Source of the DNA: Pyropia haitanensis
Taxonomy: Eukaryota > Rhodophyta > Bangiophyceae > Bangiales > Bangiaceae
Reading direction: 5' to 3'
NCBI GenBank assembly: GCA_008729055.1
Contig: SDUX01000007.1
Coordinates: 4,819,409 to 4,883,408 of the forward strand
DNA length: 64,000 nt
A model generated the notes under the pieces. That model was not told the DNA's origin and ran no database searches. It saw nothing but the letters and a program-made list of their open reading frames with translations. Each line of letters opens with the position of its first letter. Within the stretch, counting starts at the first letter, position 1. Both the position numbers and the translations under genes were made by a program. Of the stretch, positions 9,912 through 20,512 are shown piece by piece.

Positions 9912-12744
9912 CACGGCGTAGTCCACACCCCGCGGCTCGATCCGAGAGCCGCAGCCGTCTTGGCGCACGCGTCCGACACGGAGCAGAGCGTACCAAGACA
10001 ACAGCGTCCCGACGTCCGCAAGAGCAGGGGTTGATGCGGGCGATCTCCCTCAGAGGAGCACGGGTCGTCGCCGTCGGTCGCCAACACCACCCCTCCCCCC
10101 TCATCCTGCGCTCACAGCACCCATATAGACAGTCGCGCAACAGCTGGGCCGCGACGGCCGCCAGCCACGCTGGGCCGTGCCCCCTCGCCAGGCCAGCACG
10201 GGGCGGAAGGCCCACAGGCTGGCACAGGGCGATCGGCGCAGGCCCCTGCACCCCCACAAAAAGCACTTGTGCCGATGGGGGTCAGCTGCGGTCGGCGCAG
10301 CGGCGCCCGACCGCAACGCAGGCCACCTCGGGCGGGACATGAGACGGCCAAAGGGTAAGTCGCTGGCTATCGTGTCCCGCCCTCCCCCACGCTGGTGGTC
10401 CCCTTGAGAGCGAGAGCCGTGACACCATTGGCACGCCCCGCCCTCCGACATGCTGCGGACAGCGCGAGTCAACGACACGGCAGAGGGAGGGGGGACGCGT
10501 GGGCAGGCCGGCGGTAAGCAAACAGGTAGAACGGGTACACATTTCCACCCCCTGTCCATCACCGTCTCGCCGCGCGTCTTGCCGCAGCGACCGCCCCGCC
10601 TACGCCTCCCCTCCGACAGCCGGCGGCCACATCATCCGTCAAAAACGGCGGTCGGCCGCACCACTGACGGGTCCCACGGCCACCCTGGACAGTCGCCAGC
10701 AGGACAGCACGGCAGCCGACAGGCTGCGAGGCGTCCATCATGCGGGCGAGGCCGGTAGAGTCTGCCGCGCCGACCGGTACGGGCGGCTCTGCGGCAACAG
10801 CCGCACGGGAGTCACCGCCACGCACGACGGCGAGCAGGCCAGCAGCAGGGGTCGGAGAGGGGGGTCAGCAGCCACGGGTGCGTGCAGAGCCGGCGGCTCC
10901 AGCACCCCGGTCGGGGAGCCGCCAACATGACTCAACGGGTAGCTACAGCGCTGTGGTGCCGTCGCGCCGGGTCCGTGCGCAGCGGCCAAGGCCATAGGCC
11001 AGGGTGGTACGATGACAGATGGCCCGCCCAGTCTGGGCCACCATGGCGGCGGGTGGCGAGTGGAAACGGACGACCAGCAGCGGCGGACGTCGGACGCGCT
11101 CCTGACGAATGACAGAGGCCATCGCCGCGGAGACGCACCGTGCCGCCTCGATGCGCCGAGTCGGAGGACCACCGCCCACGAGGCCCGACGCAGCCATACC
11201 ACCCAATCCGCGGCCGGTGACAGTTGGCTCGACCGTGGCTCGTCGACGGATCCGTGGCGAATGAAGTATGATGGGGGAGCGGAGCGACCGGTAGCCGGTG
11301 CGTCGAACGGCGGGTTGGGTGGGATCGCACAAGATCGCATCGTCTCGGGGTGGCGTCCACCAGCGTCGCGCATGTGTGCTGGATCTTCTCGCAAGTCAAT
11401 GCCGGAAGTACAACAACCGTTACATTGATATGGAATGTGCCACTAAGTGTGTAATTTGTTTCCCCGACGCCGGGAGGCGGGTCCGTTCCTGCACAGCCCA
11501 CCCGGTCGATGCGAACAAAGGCGCTACACCGCACGGTGAGGTCGACGGCGTGCGGTTGTTCGTGACAAGGGCACAACGAGACGCATGCTTGGGTCCATCG
11601 GGATGGGAGCGCACTGCCCAGTCGTGGCCAAGGTAGACGTGGGGAGCGAGGGCTGGATCACGCCGTACATGATGAGCGCGCCTTCCACTGGCTGCAGCCG
11701 CCGAGCGCCAATCCCCCCACGCAGCAGCTGGTGATGCCGTCGCCAAGAGGAGGGGGGGCTGGACGGGGCGGGGGCGGTTAGTCCTGCAGCCGCTCACAGG
11801 TCCCCTTGCCGCCAGAGCCCAGAGGCAGGAAACGATAGCTCCCGGAACAGTCGGCGCGGTCAGCCACGGGCGGTCGAGGCGGGCGACGGAAGCGCGCTGC
11901 GTCCCGTCGGCGCGGCCCCTACGGGCCACGGCCGCGGCCTCCCACCTGCGCCAGTGCCAGTTCCGCCTCCCCGCCGCCGCCCCGCCCGCTGCCCACACCC
12001 GCGCCACAGACGGTGACGTGCCCTCCGCCTCGGTGCCCACGGGGGGCGGGCTCCACCCGACAGTCGTCGGCCGCCACGTCACGCCGGTCTTTTTTTTTTT
12101 TTCTTCCTTTTTTTTTTTTTATGTCTACACGCCCCGCTCCACCCCCGCCACCACCGCCCTGGTCACCACCCGCCGCGGGTGCCCCCTGCCCGCCGCCCGT
12201 CGGCCCGCTGCGTGTCGGGGCACGCGGCCGCCGCCGCCGCCGCCGCCGCACGATCGGACCGTCAACGGCGACCGCGGGACCGCCGCCACGCACCACCGCG
12301 TCGGACGATTCGACGGGATCTTGGGGCGCGCGAGCCCCCGCCACCCCCCACCGCGGCGGCGCGCACCCCGTCGCGACCGTCGTCGGTGGGGGCACCCACG
12401 CGCCGCGCCGCGGCGCGTGGCTCGCGGCGGCTGCCACGCGCCGCCATTGTCGCGCCCCCCCCCCCCCCCCCCCCCGCCGCGCCCAGCACCGCGGCGACAC
12501 CCCCCCGGCCGCCCGCGGCTGTCGCGGCGGCCGTCGGTCCGTCGCGGGGAGCGCGCACGCGCGGCAGCCGGCGCCGCCATCACCCCCCCCCCCTCTCCCC
12601 CCCCCACGCCCCCCCCTCCCCCCTTCCCTGCCGCCCCCCCCCCCACAGCCGCGTCCTTCGCCCCCGCCCCCCCCCCGGCGGTCGTCCGCTCTGCCGTGCC
12701 GCCCCCCGCCCCCCCCCCCCGCGGCGGTGGCGGTGGCGGTGGCC
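9912..12744. other. Intergenic region between divergent genes
   Basis: About 2.8 kb between the ABC transporter (minus) and the knottin-like gene (plus), presumably holding both promoters. Short ORFs on either strand have no recognisable domain and unremarkable composition. A moderately AT-richer patch lies near 11390-11460 and a T tract at 12090-12120. Confidence 0.45.
12090..12120 (+). repeat. Poly(T)/pyrimidine tract upstream of knottin-like gene
   Basis: Thirty-one bases of T interrupted only by C and CC, about 620 bases upstream of the proposed start codon. It mirrors the T tract that lies upstream of the other secreted-protein gene at 1718-3774 on that gene's strand. Confidence 0.85.
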
Positions 12745-14031
12745 ATGGCCATGGCCACGCCGTCCACGCCGCTGCTGCCCCCCCCGCCCCCCCCCCCCCC
12801 GGCACCCGCCGCGCCGCGCACGCGCTCCCGCGCGCCGCCGCCGTCGCGGCGGTGACGCTCGCGGCGCTCCTCGCCGCCGCGGCGGTGGCGGCCCGCAGCG
12901 GCGGCGGCGGCGGCGACGGCGGCGGCGGCGGTGGTGGCGGTGGTGTGGGGGCTGCCGCCGCGGGCCTCGCGGCGGCCGTGGCGGGCATCTCGGTCGCGGC
13001 GGCGGCGGCGCCGGTGGCGTCGCCGCCGCCCATCCCGCGGTCGCCGCTGCCGCCGCTGCCGCTGCCACTCGCGGCGGCGGCGGCGGTGCCGGCGCCGACG
13101 CCACGGTGTGGCATCCCCGGGGGGGTGTGCGCGCTCGACGTGCCGTGCTGTGAGGCGGCCGACACGTGCATGCAGCAGCTGCTGTTTATGCAGTGCGTCC
13201 GGCGGGCGGGGGCGGCGGCGGCGGCGGCGGCGGCGGCGACGGCGGTCCGTTTGGGGGGGGGGGGGGGGGGAGGGGGGGCCGCGCCGTCGTGGCCATCCAC
13301 GGCCGCTGGCACGGCGGCGGCCACGGCGGCGGCGGCGGCCACGGCGGCGGCTGGCACGGCGGCGGCTGGTGGTGGCTGCTGCCGCACCCGCACCACCCGC
13401 ACGGCGGCCACGGCGACGGGCACAACGGGACGGAGGGGGGGGCGGGGCGGAATGGCACCGCGTCGCGGGTGGCGACGCGCGAGGGGGGGGGGGGGCGCGC
13501 CGGGGGGGGGGGCGCCGAGACCGTCGACGTTTTTTGGGGGGGGGGGAGGGCGGCGTCGACACGGCGCTGCCCGTCGCGCGCGTAACGCCCTGGGGCGACG
13601 ACGCGCCGCGGCGGGCGCGCGCCACGGACGCCGCCGCGGGCGACTGGCTGCCCGCCGGGGTGGCTTTGGCGGCCACCGCCCCCGCGGCGACGGCACCGGC
13701 ACCGGCGGCGGCGGCGGCGGCGACGGCGGCGGCGGCGGGCACCCCCCGCACCGGTGCCGTTGTGTGGTGGGTGGTGCAGGTTATATGGCCACCCCTGCCA
13801 GGCACGGTCCCGCCCTACCCGCTCTTCTCGTCGTCGCCGACGCGGGCGGCGGGTGGGGGCGCCGCCGCCGCCGCCGCCACCGCCGCCGCGTCGGTCGTGT
13901 CGGCGGTGGCGCTGCCGTCGGGGGCGGTGGTGCGGCTGGTGCGGTGGGTGCTGCCGCTTGGCGGGGGCGGCGGCATCGCCGCCGAGATGCCGGGGGGGGT
14001 CCTCGTTGCTGCCGAGCGGCTGCCGGCCTGA
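12745..14031 (+). CDS. Putative secreted protein with knottin-like Cys module and His/Gly-rich tail
   Basis: Assembled from three shifted frames, each change falling in a C or G run (about 12781-12802, 13253-13272, 13486-13548), so the exact sequence is uncertain. The proposed start is the paired ATGs at 12745/12751. After a Pro run comes a hydrophobic Ala/Val/Leu segment (VAAVTLAALLAAAAVAA), either a signal peptide or an anchor. Near 13110-13200 lies a compact module with six cysteines spaced C-x6-C-x5-CC-x5-C-x8-C, close to inhibitor-cystine-knot spacing. A Gly/His/Trp-rich stretch follows (WHGGGHGGGGGHGGGWHGGG, then HPHHPHGGHGDGH), suggestive of metal binding. The C-terminal frame has a hydrophobic segment (VVWWVVQVIWPPLPG). 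I do not recognise a family. It could be a cell-wall or extracellular-matrix protein; function unknown. Confidence 0.4.
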
Positions 14032-15405
14032 GCCGCGCCCGGGGGGGGGGGGGTGGGGGGGGGGGTTGGCCGGCATGAATAGGGGATAGCGGCCGCCACT
14101 CGCGCCGACGGGAGCGGCGGACGGCCGCGGACCCGCCGGCTGGCGTCGAGGGATGTACACGTAGGACCGCCGGCGGTGCCCGTGATGGGGCCACCCCGCC
14201 GCGGCGGGCGGCGGACGGCGCGCGCCCGCCCGCGCGTTTCCCAAAACTTTGGATGCGCCTGCGCACCCCGCGACGCGGGGATGGGGCCGTGGGGGGGGGG
14301 GGGGGGGGGGAGGTCGCCCGCCGGGGGGTGCGCCGCGCGGGTCTCCCGCCGTGCCACGCCCGCCGCGTCGTGGTGGGCGCGCGTGGCGTGGGCGCGCGTG
14401 GCGGGTGGCCGCACGGCCGTGACGGCGGCGGCGGCGGCGGCGGCGGCGACGGGGGGATCCCCGCCGGCAGCCGCGCCGGGGGGGAGGACACCCCCCCCCG
14501 CCGCTGCAACACTGGCGCCGCCGCGCGGCGGCCGCGCTTGGCACTGCCACTGCGCAGGCCGACGACAGCCGTCCGTGGTTGGCGCTGCCTGCCTCGTCCA
14601 GGGCCGTCGTCGCGCCTGTTTGCTGTCGGCAGGGCGCGCACCACCCCCGTGCTGCGGCGGGTCCACACGCTCAGAGAGATGGCCAGTTTGAGGGGGGGGT
14701 CCCATCATGATGACCGCGGGCATGTAGAGGGAGCTTTCTTCGTCAGAGAAGCGGCGGCTGGCGCGTAGGCCGTGCTGTCTGGTCCTCCCCTGCGTGGAAG
14801 AACATAGGTAGGTGGTGTTCCCGTGGAGGAGCTGTCTTGGCCCCACCCCCCCCCCCGTCGCGTCGCCCACTCGCCGCCGGTCCACTCCGTTGGCCGTTCC
14901 CCTTGACCGCCCCTGGGTCGGCCATGCCGTCCATCGGTGGCGCCACTACGGGTCATCGAGTCCGTGGTCGCCGCTGTCTGGTGTATCGGTGGCCGTCCGT
15001 ACGCGCCGTTCCGGCCCCGCTCGGCCGCCACGTCACGGCAGTCCGCGTGCGGGGCGAGCTCCCCGACGCCAGCTCTGCCAAACGGGGTCCCCGCGTATGT
15101 CCCCCCATTCATTGGCCCTTTGGTGCGGTACTGTAGGCCCCGCTGGTGGTGGCCTCTCGCGGGCAGCGGCCAGTGTCGTCCCGCCTCAAGCCGCGGCCGC
15201 CCGCCAGATGGGCGAGCACGGAGCACTACATACGGAGGCGCTCCATCACATAAGCTCCTGGCCGACGCACCGGTGCCCGTGTAGTGACCGCCCGCCCATG
15301 TCCCGCGCGACCGTCCTCCAACGCCCCGCTCCATTGCTCGCCGCGACTCCCAGGCGTCTCCCCCCCGCTTGTCCCCCTCCCGCACCCCTGCAAACATCCA
15401 ACGCG
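14032..15405. other. Intergenic region
   Basis: About 1.4 kb between two plus-strand genes, with several G tracts (14043-14063, 14291-14310) in its first half and ordinary sequence after 14700. No domain-bearing ORF found. The last ~100 bases resemble the 5' flank of the paralogue at 20513 (shared CTCCATTGCTCGCC and C-rich leader). Confidence 0.45.
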
Positions 15406-16038
15406 ATGGGCGTCCACGACAAGCTCCGCGCCGCCCGCACAACCGCCGCCGACATGGCGGGCGCGCACCTCGACGCGTACCGCTCGTCGGCGGCGGCGGC
15501 CGTGGGCAGCACGACCGCCGGTGGGGGCGGACGTCTGGCCACGGCGGAGGCGGCCGCGACCGCGCCGACCGCGACGACGGCGGCGGCGGCCGCCGCGCCC
15601 GCGGCGGCGTCACGCCCGGCGGGGGGGAGCGCCGACGCGGCTGCCGGCGGGGGCGGCCGCACGGCCGCCGCGCTGAGCGCGGCGGCGGCGGCGGCGGCCA
15701 AGGCAAGAGCGTCATGGGGGAGCCGGCCGGGTGGGGGCCGCGGCAGCGGCGGCGGCACCGACGGTGACGGCGGTGGCGGCGGCGGCGGTGTCCCCGCTGC
15801 GGGTGGCAAGGCCACTGGCGGGGACGGGAAGGGCGGTGGCGGCAAGGCCGGCGACGGCAAGGCCGGCGGCCATGGGGATGCGAAGAAGGGGGCGGCCAAG
15901 GTCGCTGGCAAGCTCCTCGCCAAGGGGGTGGCCGCCGCCCTGTCAGGGGGGGATGGGGGGATGGGGGGGACGGGGGGGACTGGGGGGACGGGGGGGACGG
16001 GGGGGGGCTGGACTTTGGTCAGTAAGCGAAAGAGCTGA
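15406..16038 (+). CDS. Small Ala/Gly/Lys-rich protein of unknown function (MGVH family)
   Basis: A 210-residue ORF starting MGVHDKLRAARTTAADMAGA. The N-terminal ~30 residues look like an amphipathic helix (AHLDAYRSSAAAAVG). The middle is Ala/Thr/Gly-rich and probably disordered. A basic repeat-like part (GKGGGGKAGDGKAGGHGDAK) precedes a helix (GAAKVAGKLLAKGVAAAL), a GGT repeat and the basic end WTLVSKRKS. The start is supported because a paralogous copy at 20513 also begins MGVH with similar upstream sequence. I recognise no family. The Lys/Ala/Gly composition is compatible with a nucleic-acid-binding (histone H1-like) or stress protein, but that is only a guess. Confidence 0.6.
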   Translation: MGVHDKLRAARTTAADMAGAHLDAYRSSAAAAVGSTTAGGGGRLATAEAAATAPTATTAAAAAAPAAASRPAGGSADAAAGGGGRTAAALSAAAAAAAKARASWGSRPGGGRGSGGGTDGDGGGGGGGVPAAGGKATGGDGKGGGGKAGDGKAGGHGDAKKGAAKVAGKLLAKGVAAALSGGDGGMGGTGGTGGTGGTGGGWTLVSKRKS

Positions 16039-16646
16039 TAGGGGGGGGGGGGGGGGGGAAAGATGGGGGGAGGGGAGACAACTCTGGCGGGCAGGTCGTC
16101 CTCGCGCCAGGTCGCGCGTCTTACGCTGCTTGCCTTTTGTTCCGCTGCGGAGCTGTGCCCACCGTCCAGCGAGGAGCTGTCAACCTCCGCATTCGACGCC
16201 GTTGCCCAACCGCCCCAGTCCTCGGCCAAGGCTGGCAAACAGGCGGTGCGGCGACAGGTGCACCACGGATGCCGGCCGTTCTCCCCTCGTCCCTCCCCCC
16301 CGAGCAACGACCGCCGCTCAGGACTGCGCCCATGCCCGCCGCCGTCCCCGGCAGGAGGTACTCGTGGGGTACGTGCGGGCACCCCGCGGGGCACCCCCGC
16401 CGCCGGCCCGCTGGCGCCAGCGGCGGCGGCTGTCGCAGACGTGGCCAGCGTGCTCCCACCGTCCACTCCCCCTCTTTGCCCAACTCAAACCGAGCGCGGT
16501 CACTCGACATGCCGCCGTTGCCAGCGGCGGCAGGTGCACCTCCTCACCGACGCGTACCGCAGGTGGCCACTGGCGGCAACAAACGCCTCGCAATACCCCC
16601 CCCCCCCCCCCCCCGCCCCCCCGTTCTCCGCCACCCCACCCTCCAA
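16039..16646. other. Intergenic region between convergent genes
   Basis: About 600 bases between the small MGVH gene and the 3' end of the RecQ gene. It begins with a 17-base G run and ends with a long C run. No gene is seen. Confidence 0.45.
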
Positions 16647-18761
16647 CTATCCATCCCCCTCACAGTAGGCCGTTGCAGCCGCGAGCAGCGCCCGAAAGTC
16701 CATCTCCCCCAACGACCCGTACGCCGGGTGGCGCGTCAGCCGCAGGCGCGTCAGCCGGGGCGACGCGATGCCCGCGGCGAATCGCGCCAGCGCGGCCGGG
16801 TCGTCGCCAGGGAGACCCGCCGCGGCCGCCGCGGCCGTTACGGCCGCCCAGCGGGTCGCGTCCACGGCCGAGGCAGACGCGGCGGCGCCGGCCGGGCGCG
16901 TCCAGGGGGTCATCGCCGCCACCCCACCGCCGACGCACACCGCACAGTGGCCACACCCGCCGGTGGGGCCGGGCGCACCGTCCGTCGACGCCGCCGCCGC
17001 TGCTGGGGCTGCCGCCCCCGCCGCCGCGGCCGCCTCGGTGGCGTCGCCAAAGCGGGCGGCGAGGGCGGCGGTCATGCAGTCGGCGCCGCCCGCGAGCGCA
17101 ATCACCTCCCACAGCCGGCGCACGTCCTGCTCGGCGGCCGCGACGGCGGCGGCGTGCAGCTGGGCCGCGAGCGCGTCCGCGTCGGTCGGGACCGACAGGA
17201 CGCGGAGGCGGGAGTGCACCTTGGCCGCCTTGACCGACACGTACACGCCCGCCGCGACGAGCGCGTCGACGCGGCGGAGCACCGCGTCGACGGTGGTGTC
17301 CGTCGCGGCCGCCGCCGCCGTGACGCTGAGCGTCGTGTTGAGCCGCCCGACGGTGGCGGTCGCGAGCAGCGCCTCATCGGCGGGTGCCAGCGGCGTGTCC
17401 GCCGCCGGTCCCGCCTTGAGCGTGACCTGGTCGTAAAAGGGGGTGCGCTCGCGGACGTAGCCGACGGAAAAGTCCAGCGCCGCCAGCAGCTGCTGCGCCA
17501 CCACGTCGCGCATGTCCAGCTCCGCACACAGGTCGTACACGGAGAGCGACACCGTGTCGCCCGGCGCGACGCCCGGCGGAAAGACGGTGGCGACCAGCCC
17601 GCGCACCGCCGCCGCCGACGGCACCGACCCGTACGCAAAGCCCTCTATGACCGGCACGTCGTCGGCACAGAGCAGCAGCTCGGCGGTGGCGGGCAGGCCG
17701 TCGCGGCCGGCGCGCCCCACCTCCTGCACGTACCCCTCCAGGCTCTTTGGCACGTTGTAGTGGTACACGTACCGGATGTCGGGCACGTCCACGCCCATCC
17801 CAAACGCAATCGTCGCGACAATGACCCGCGCGGCGGCGCCCGCCGCCGCCGGCGCCGCAAACCACGCCTGCGCCGCCGCCCGCTCGTCCGCGCCCATGCC
17901 CGCGTGGTAGGGCTGGACCGCCCACGGGGCGTCGTCGCCGCCGAGCGCGGCGGCCAGCGCCGCCGCGAGCGCCGTCACCCCCGCCCGCGTCGTGCCGTAC
18001 ACGACCGTCCGCCCCGGCGGGCGGCCGCGCACGCGCGCCGCCAGCGCCGCCACCCGGTGCGCATCGACGGCCGGCGGGGTGGCGGCGGGCGGCAGCGGCG
18101 GCCGGCGGGGCACCTCCGCGACGAGCGTCGTCAGGTTGCGCCGCGTAAACGGCGTCCGCACGACCGCGGCGGCGTCGATGCGGAAGCGGGTGGCAATGTC
18201 GGCGGCGACGGCGGGGGAGGCGGTGGCGGTGAGCGCCAGCCGCCGCGCGGCGCGCACCTCGTCCGCCGCGCGCGCGAGGCGGAGGTAGTCGGGGCGGAAG
18301 CGGGGCCCCCACTCGGACACGCAGTGCGCCTCGTCAATGGCGAGGAGCGCGACGGGGACGGCGCGGAGGAGGCGGCGGAAGCGGTCGTTTTTGAACCGCT
18401 CGGGCGCAACGTACAGCAGCCGCAGCGAGCCGTCGCGGACGCGCGCGTGGACGTCCCGCACCGCGGCGGCGTCGAGCGTCGAGTCGAGGTTGGCGGCGGG
18501 GATGCCCCGCGCGGTGAGCGCGTCGACCTGGTCCTTCATCAGCGCCAGCAGCGGCGACACGACGACCGTGAGGCCGTCGAGGAGGAGTGCCGGCAGCTGG
18601 TAGCAGAGGGACTTGCCCGCGCTCGTCGGGAAGATGGCCGCCGCCGAACCACCGCCGCCGCCGCCGCCGCCCGTGAGCAGCACGCGGAGGACCGCCTCCT
18701 GGCCGGGGCGGAAGTCGGCGTGGCCAAAGTGGGACGCCAAGAGGGAGCGCGCGGCGGCCAT
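16647..18761 (-). CDS. RecQ-family ATP-dependent DNA helicase
   Basis: 3'-5' DNA helicase for repair and recombination. From the ATG at 18761 (MAAARSLLASHFGHADFRPG), 704 residues contain every core motif in order: motif 0 FRPGQ (~residue 14-22), motif I TSAGKS (~49), Ia VVSPLLALMKDQV, motif II DEAHCVSEWG with the RecQ aromatic loop (~143), III LTATAS, IV VVYGTT, V VATIAFGMGVDVPD, and VI QEVGRAGRDG (~351). Next comes VIEGFAYGSVPS, then winged-helix-like sequence. A CGHCAVC cluster near residue 604 probably contributes to zinc binding. The four-cysteine RecQ zinc site is not seen directly after the core, as in the bacterial-like RecQ subfamily. The same frame stays open upstream to ~19886 without any ATG but with Ala/Gly runs. 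An N-terminal extension or transit peptide starting in another frame is therefore possible. Confidence 0.9.
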   Translation of the reverse strand: MAAARSLLASHFGHADFRPGQEAVLRVLLTGGGGGGGGSAAAIFPTSAGKSLCYQLPALLLDGLTVVVSPLLALMKDQVDALTARGIPAANLDSTLDAAAVRDVHARVRDGSLRLLYVAPERFKNDRFRRLLRAVPVALLAIDEAHCVSEWGPRFRPDYLRLARAADEVRAARRLALTATASPAVAADIATRFRIDAAAVVRTPFTRRNLTTLVAEVPRRPPLPPAATPPAVDAHRVAALAARVRGRPPGRTVVYGTTRAGVTALAAALAAALGGDDAPWAVQPYHAGMGADERAAAQAWFAAPAAAGAAARVIVATIAFGMGVDVPDIRYVYHYNVPKSLEGYVQEVGRAGRDGLPATAELLLCADDVPVIEGFAYGSVPSAAAVRGLVATVFPPGVAPGDTVSLSVYDLCAELDMRDVVAQQLLAALDFSVGYVRERTPFYDQVTLKAGPAADTPLAPADEALLATATVGRLNTTLSVTAAAAATDTTVDAVLRRVDALVAAGVYVSVKAAKVHSRLRVLSVPTDADALAAQLHAAAVAAAEQDVRRLWEVIALAGGADCMTAALAARFGDATEAAAAAGAAAPAAAAASTDGAPGPTGGCGHCAVCVGGGVAAMTPWTRPAGAAASASAVDATRWAAVTAAAAAAGLPGDDPAALARFAAGIASPRLTRLRLTRHPAYGSLGEMDFRALLAAATAYCEGDG

Positions 18762-18838
18762 AACCGCGTCGCCGTCCGGGGCCAACCCCGTCGGGGGGGG
18801 GAGGGGGGGTGCCACCGCCGCCGACGGCGGCGGCGCAC

Positions 18839-18869
<31 letters not shown>

Positions 18870-19012
18870 GGCGGCGTCGGCCGCCGCCGCCACCGCCGCC
18901 GCCGCGCGTGGCCGAGGCGGGCTGGCGCGGGGCACCGGCTCCGCCCCGCCCCCCCCGGGCGGCGGCCGCGGCGGCACCCGCCACGGCAGGCGGCCACCCC
19001 CCCGCGCCACAC

Positions 19013-19046
<34 letters not shown>

Positions 19047-19203
19047 AGCGTCATCCCGCGCGGCGGCGGCGGCGGCACCCCGCAGCCGCCGCCGGGTCGC
19101 AGGCGGTGGCCGCCACCAGCCGCCGCCGCCACCACCACCACCACCGCCACCACCGCCGCCGCCGAAGCCGCCGCCGCGCCAGCCGGGCGGCCGCGGCGCC
19201 GCC

Positions 19204-19246
<43 letters not shown>

Positions 19247-20512
19247 GGCGGGCGAGCGGTGCGGCCGCCAGGGTGACAAACGCGGGTGGCGGCGGGGGGG
19301 GGAAGGGCGCCGGCGGCGGCGGGGGGGGGGCCCGCGTGCCATCACGGCGCGGCAGCGGGGGGGGGGGGGGGGGCGCCGCGCGGCGGCCCGCGGCGGCGGC
19401 GGCGGCGCGGGCGCGGCGGGGGGGTGGCACCCGCCACGTGCCGATGGATGGGCGGCGCGAGGCCGCCCCGTCGAGGGGGATCCGCGCCCGGTTTTGGGCA
19501 GGGAATACACTGGAGCGGGCGAATGGCGCGGCCGCTCGACGGGGCGCCGCCCCGCGCTCGGGCGGGGCCCGCGGCGGCCGCCGCGCGTCCGCCGCGTGTC
19601 CGCGAGCGTCGAGTGTGCCGCCGCGGCCGTGGTCATGGCAGCGCTCCGCCCACGACCGCGGTCGCGCCCACCCGCGACGGACGCCACCCCTGTGCAGCAG
19701 CTGGCTGGCGGCACCCGAGCCGCCCCCGGCTGGGGTGCCACCCCTGCCCGCCGGGGGAGAACCGGCCGCGCCGCGCGCGGCGGGCGTCGGCACGCGCGCC
19801 TCCCCCCCCCGCGGCGGCGGCGGCGGCGGCGGCCGCCGCGGCCGTGCCGCCGTCGGTGGGTTGGTCTCTCGACGCACGCCTCGCACGGCGGGTGGGGGCG
19901 TGTGTGGCCCGGGACGCGCGGGGCGGCGGCGCCGCGCGCCGGCCGCCGCGGCGGTCGCGACGCGCCGGGCGCGCGCCCAGAGGGCGGCCGCGGCCGCCGC
20001 CGACGCGGCGGCGCGGCGCGGCCGCCGCCGAGGCGGCTACGACCGCGCCGCCGGGATGGGGATGGCGGCGGCGGCGCGGCCGCCGCCCACGTGGGGCCAC
20101 TGGTGCCCCGGCGGGGCCGCCGCGGCGGTGGCCCCGCGCGGCCGCTGTGCCACGCCGGCGGCGCCACGTGACCCGTCGTCTGCTTGCATGGACGTGCCGC
20201 GGCGGCGGCCAGGCGCATCGGCACGAGCTCTCCACACGTACGGCAGGAGCGAGTCCAGCCTCAAAACGAACACGAGCCACAGCCGCTTCTTTTCCGCGCC
20301 ACCACACCAGCCCGCGGGCGCCGCATCGCCGGCTACTTGTTGACCGCCTCCCCACCCCCCCCCCCCCCGCCGCCACCCAACCCCACTCTCCATTGCTCGC
20401 CCCTACCCCCCACACGCTTCACCCCCCCCACAGCCCCCCACCCCCAACATTCCCCCCAGTCTCTGCCGCCCCCCGCCCCTGCCCCCCCCTCCGCTGCGCG
20501 CGCCAGACCCCA
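18762..20512. other. RecQ 5' region: possible N-terminal extension plus intergenic sequence
   Basis: From 18762 to about 19310 the minus-strand RecQ frame continues as Pro/Ala/Gly-rich low-complexity sequence that may be translated. G runs at 19285-19303 and 19356-19372 could hide a frame change to an upstream ATG (for example minus-strand MTTAAAAHSTLADT near 19635). The remainder, to 20512, is low-complexity with no recognisable domain. Confidence 0.4.

Noticed and set aside
10000..12000. Possible genes between the ABC transporter and the knottin-like gene
   Set aside because: Many ORFs of 70-220 codons exist on all strands but none shows a domain, signal peptide or splice pattern.
16137..20171. 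Very long plus-strand open frame (over 1,300 codons) opposite RecQ
   Set aside because: It is the antisense of a clear helicase gene plus low-complexity sequence; high GC removes stop codons. No domain is visible in it.
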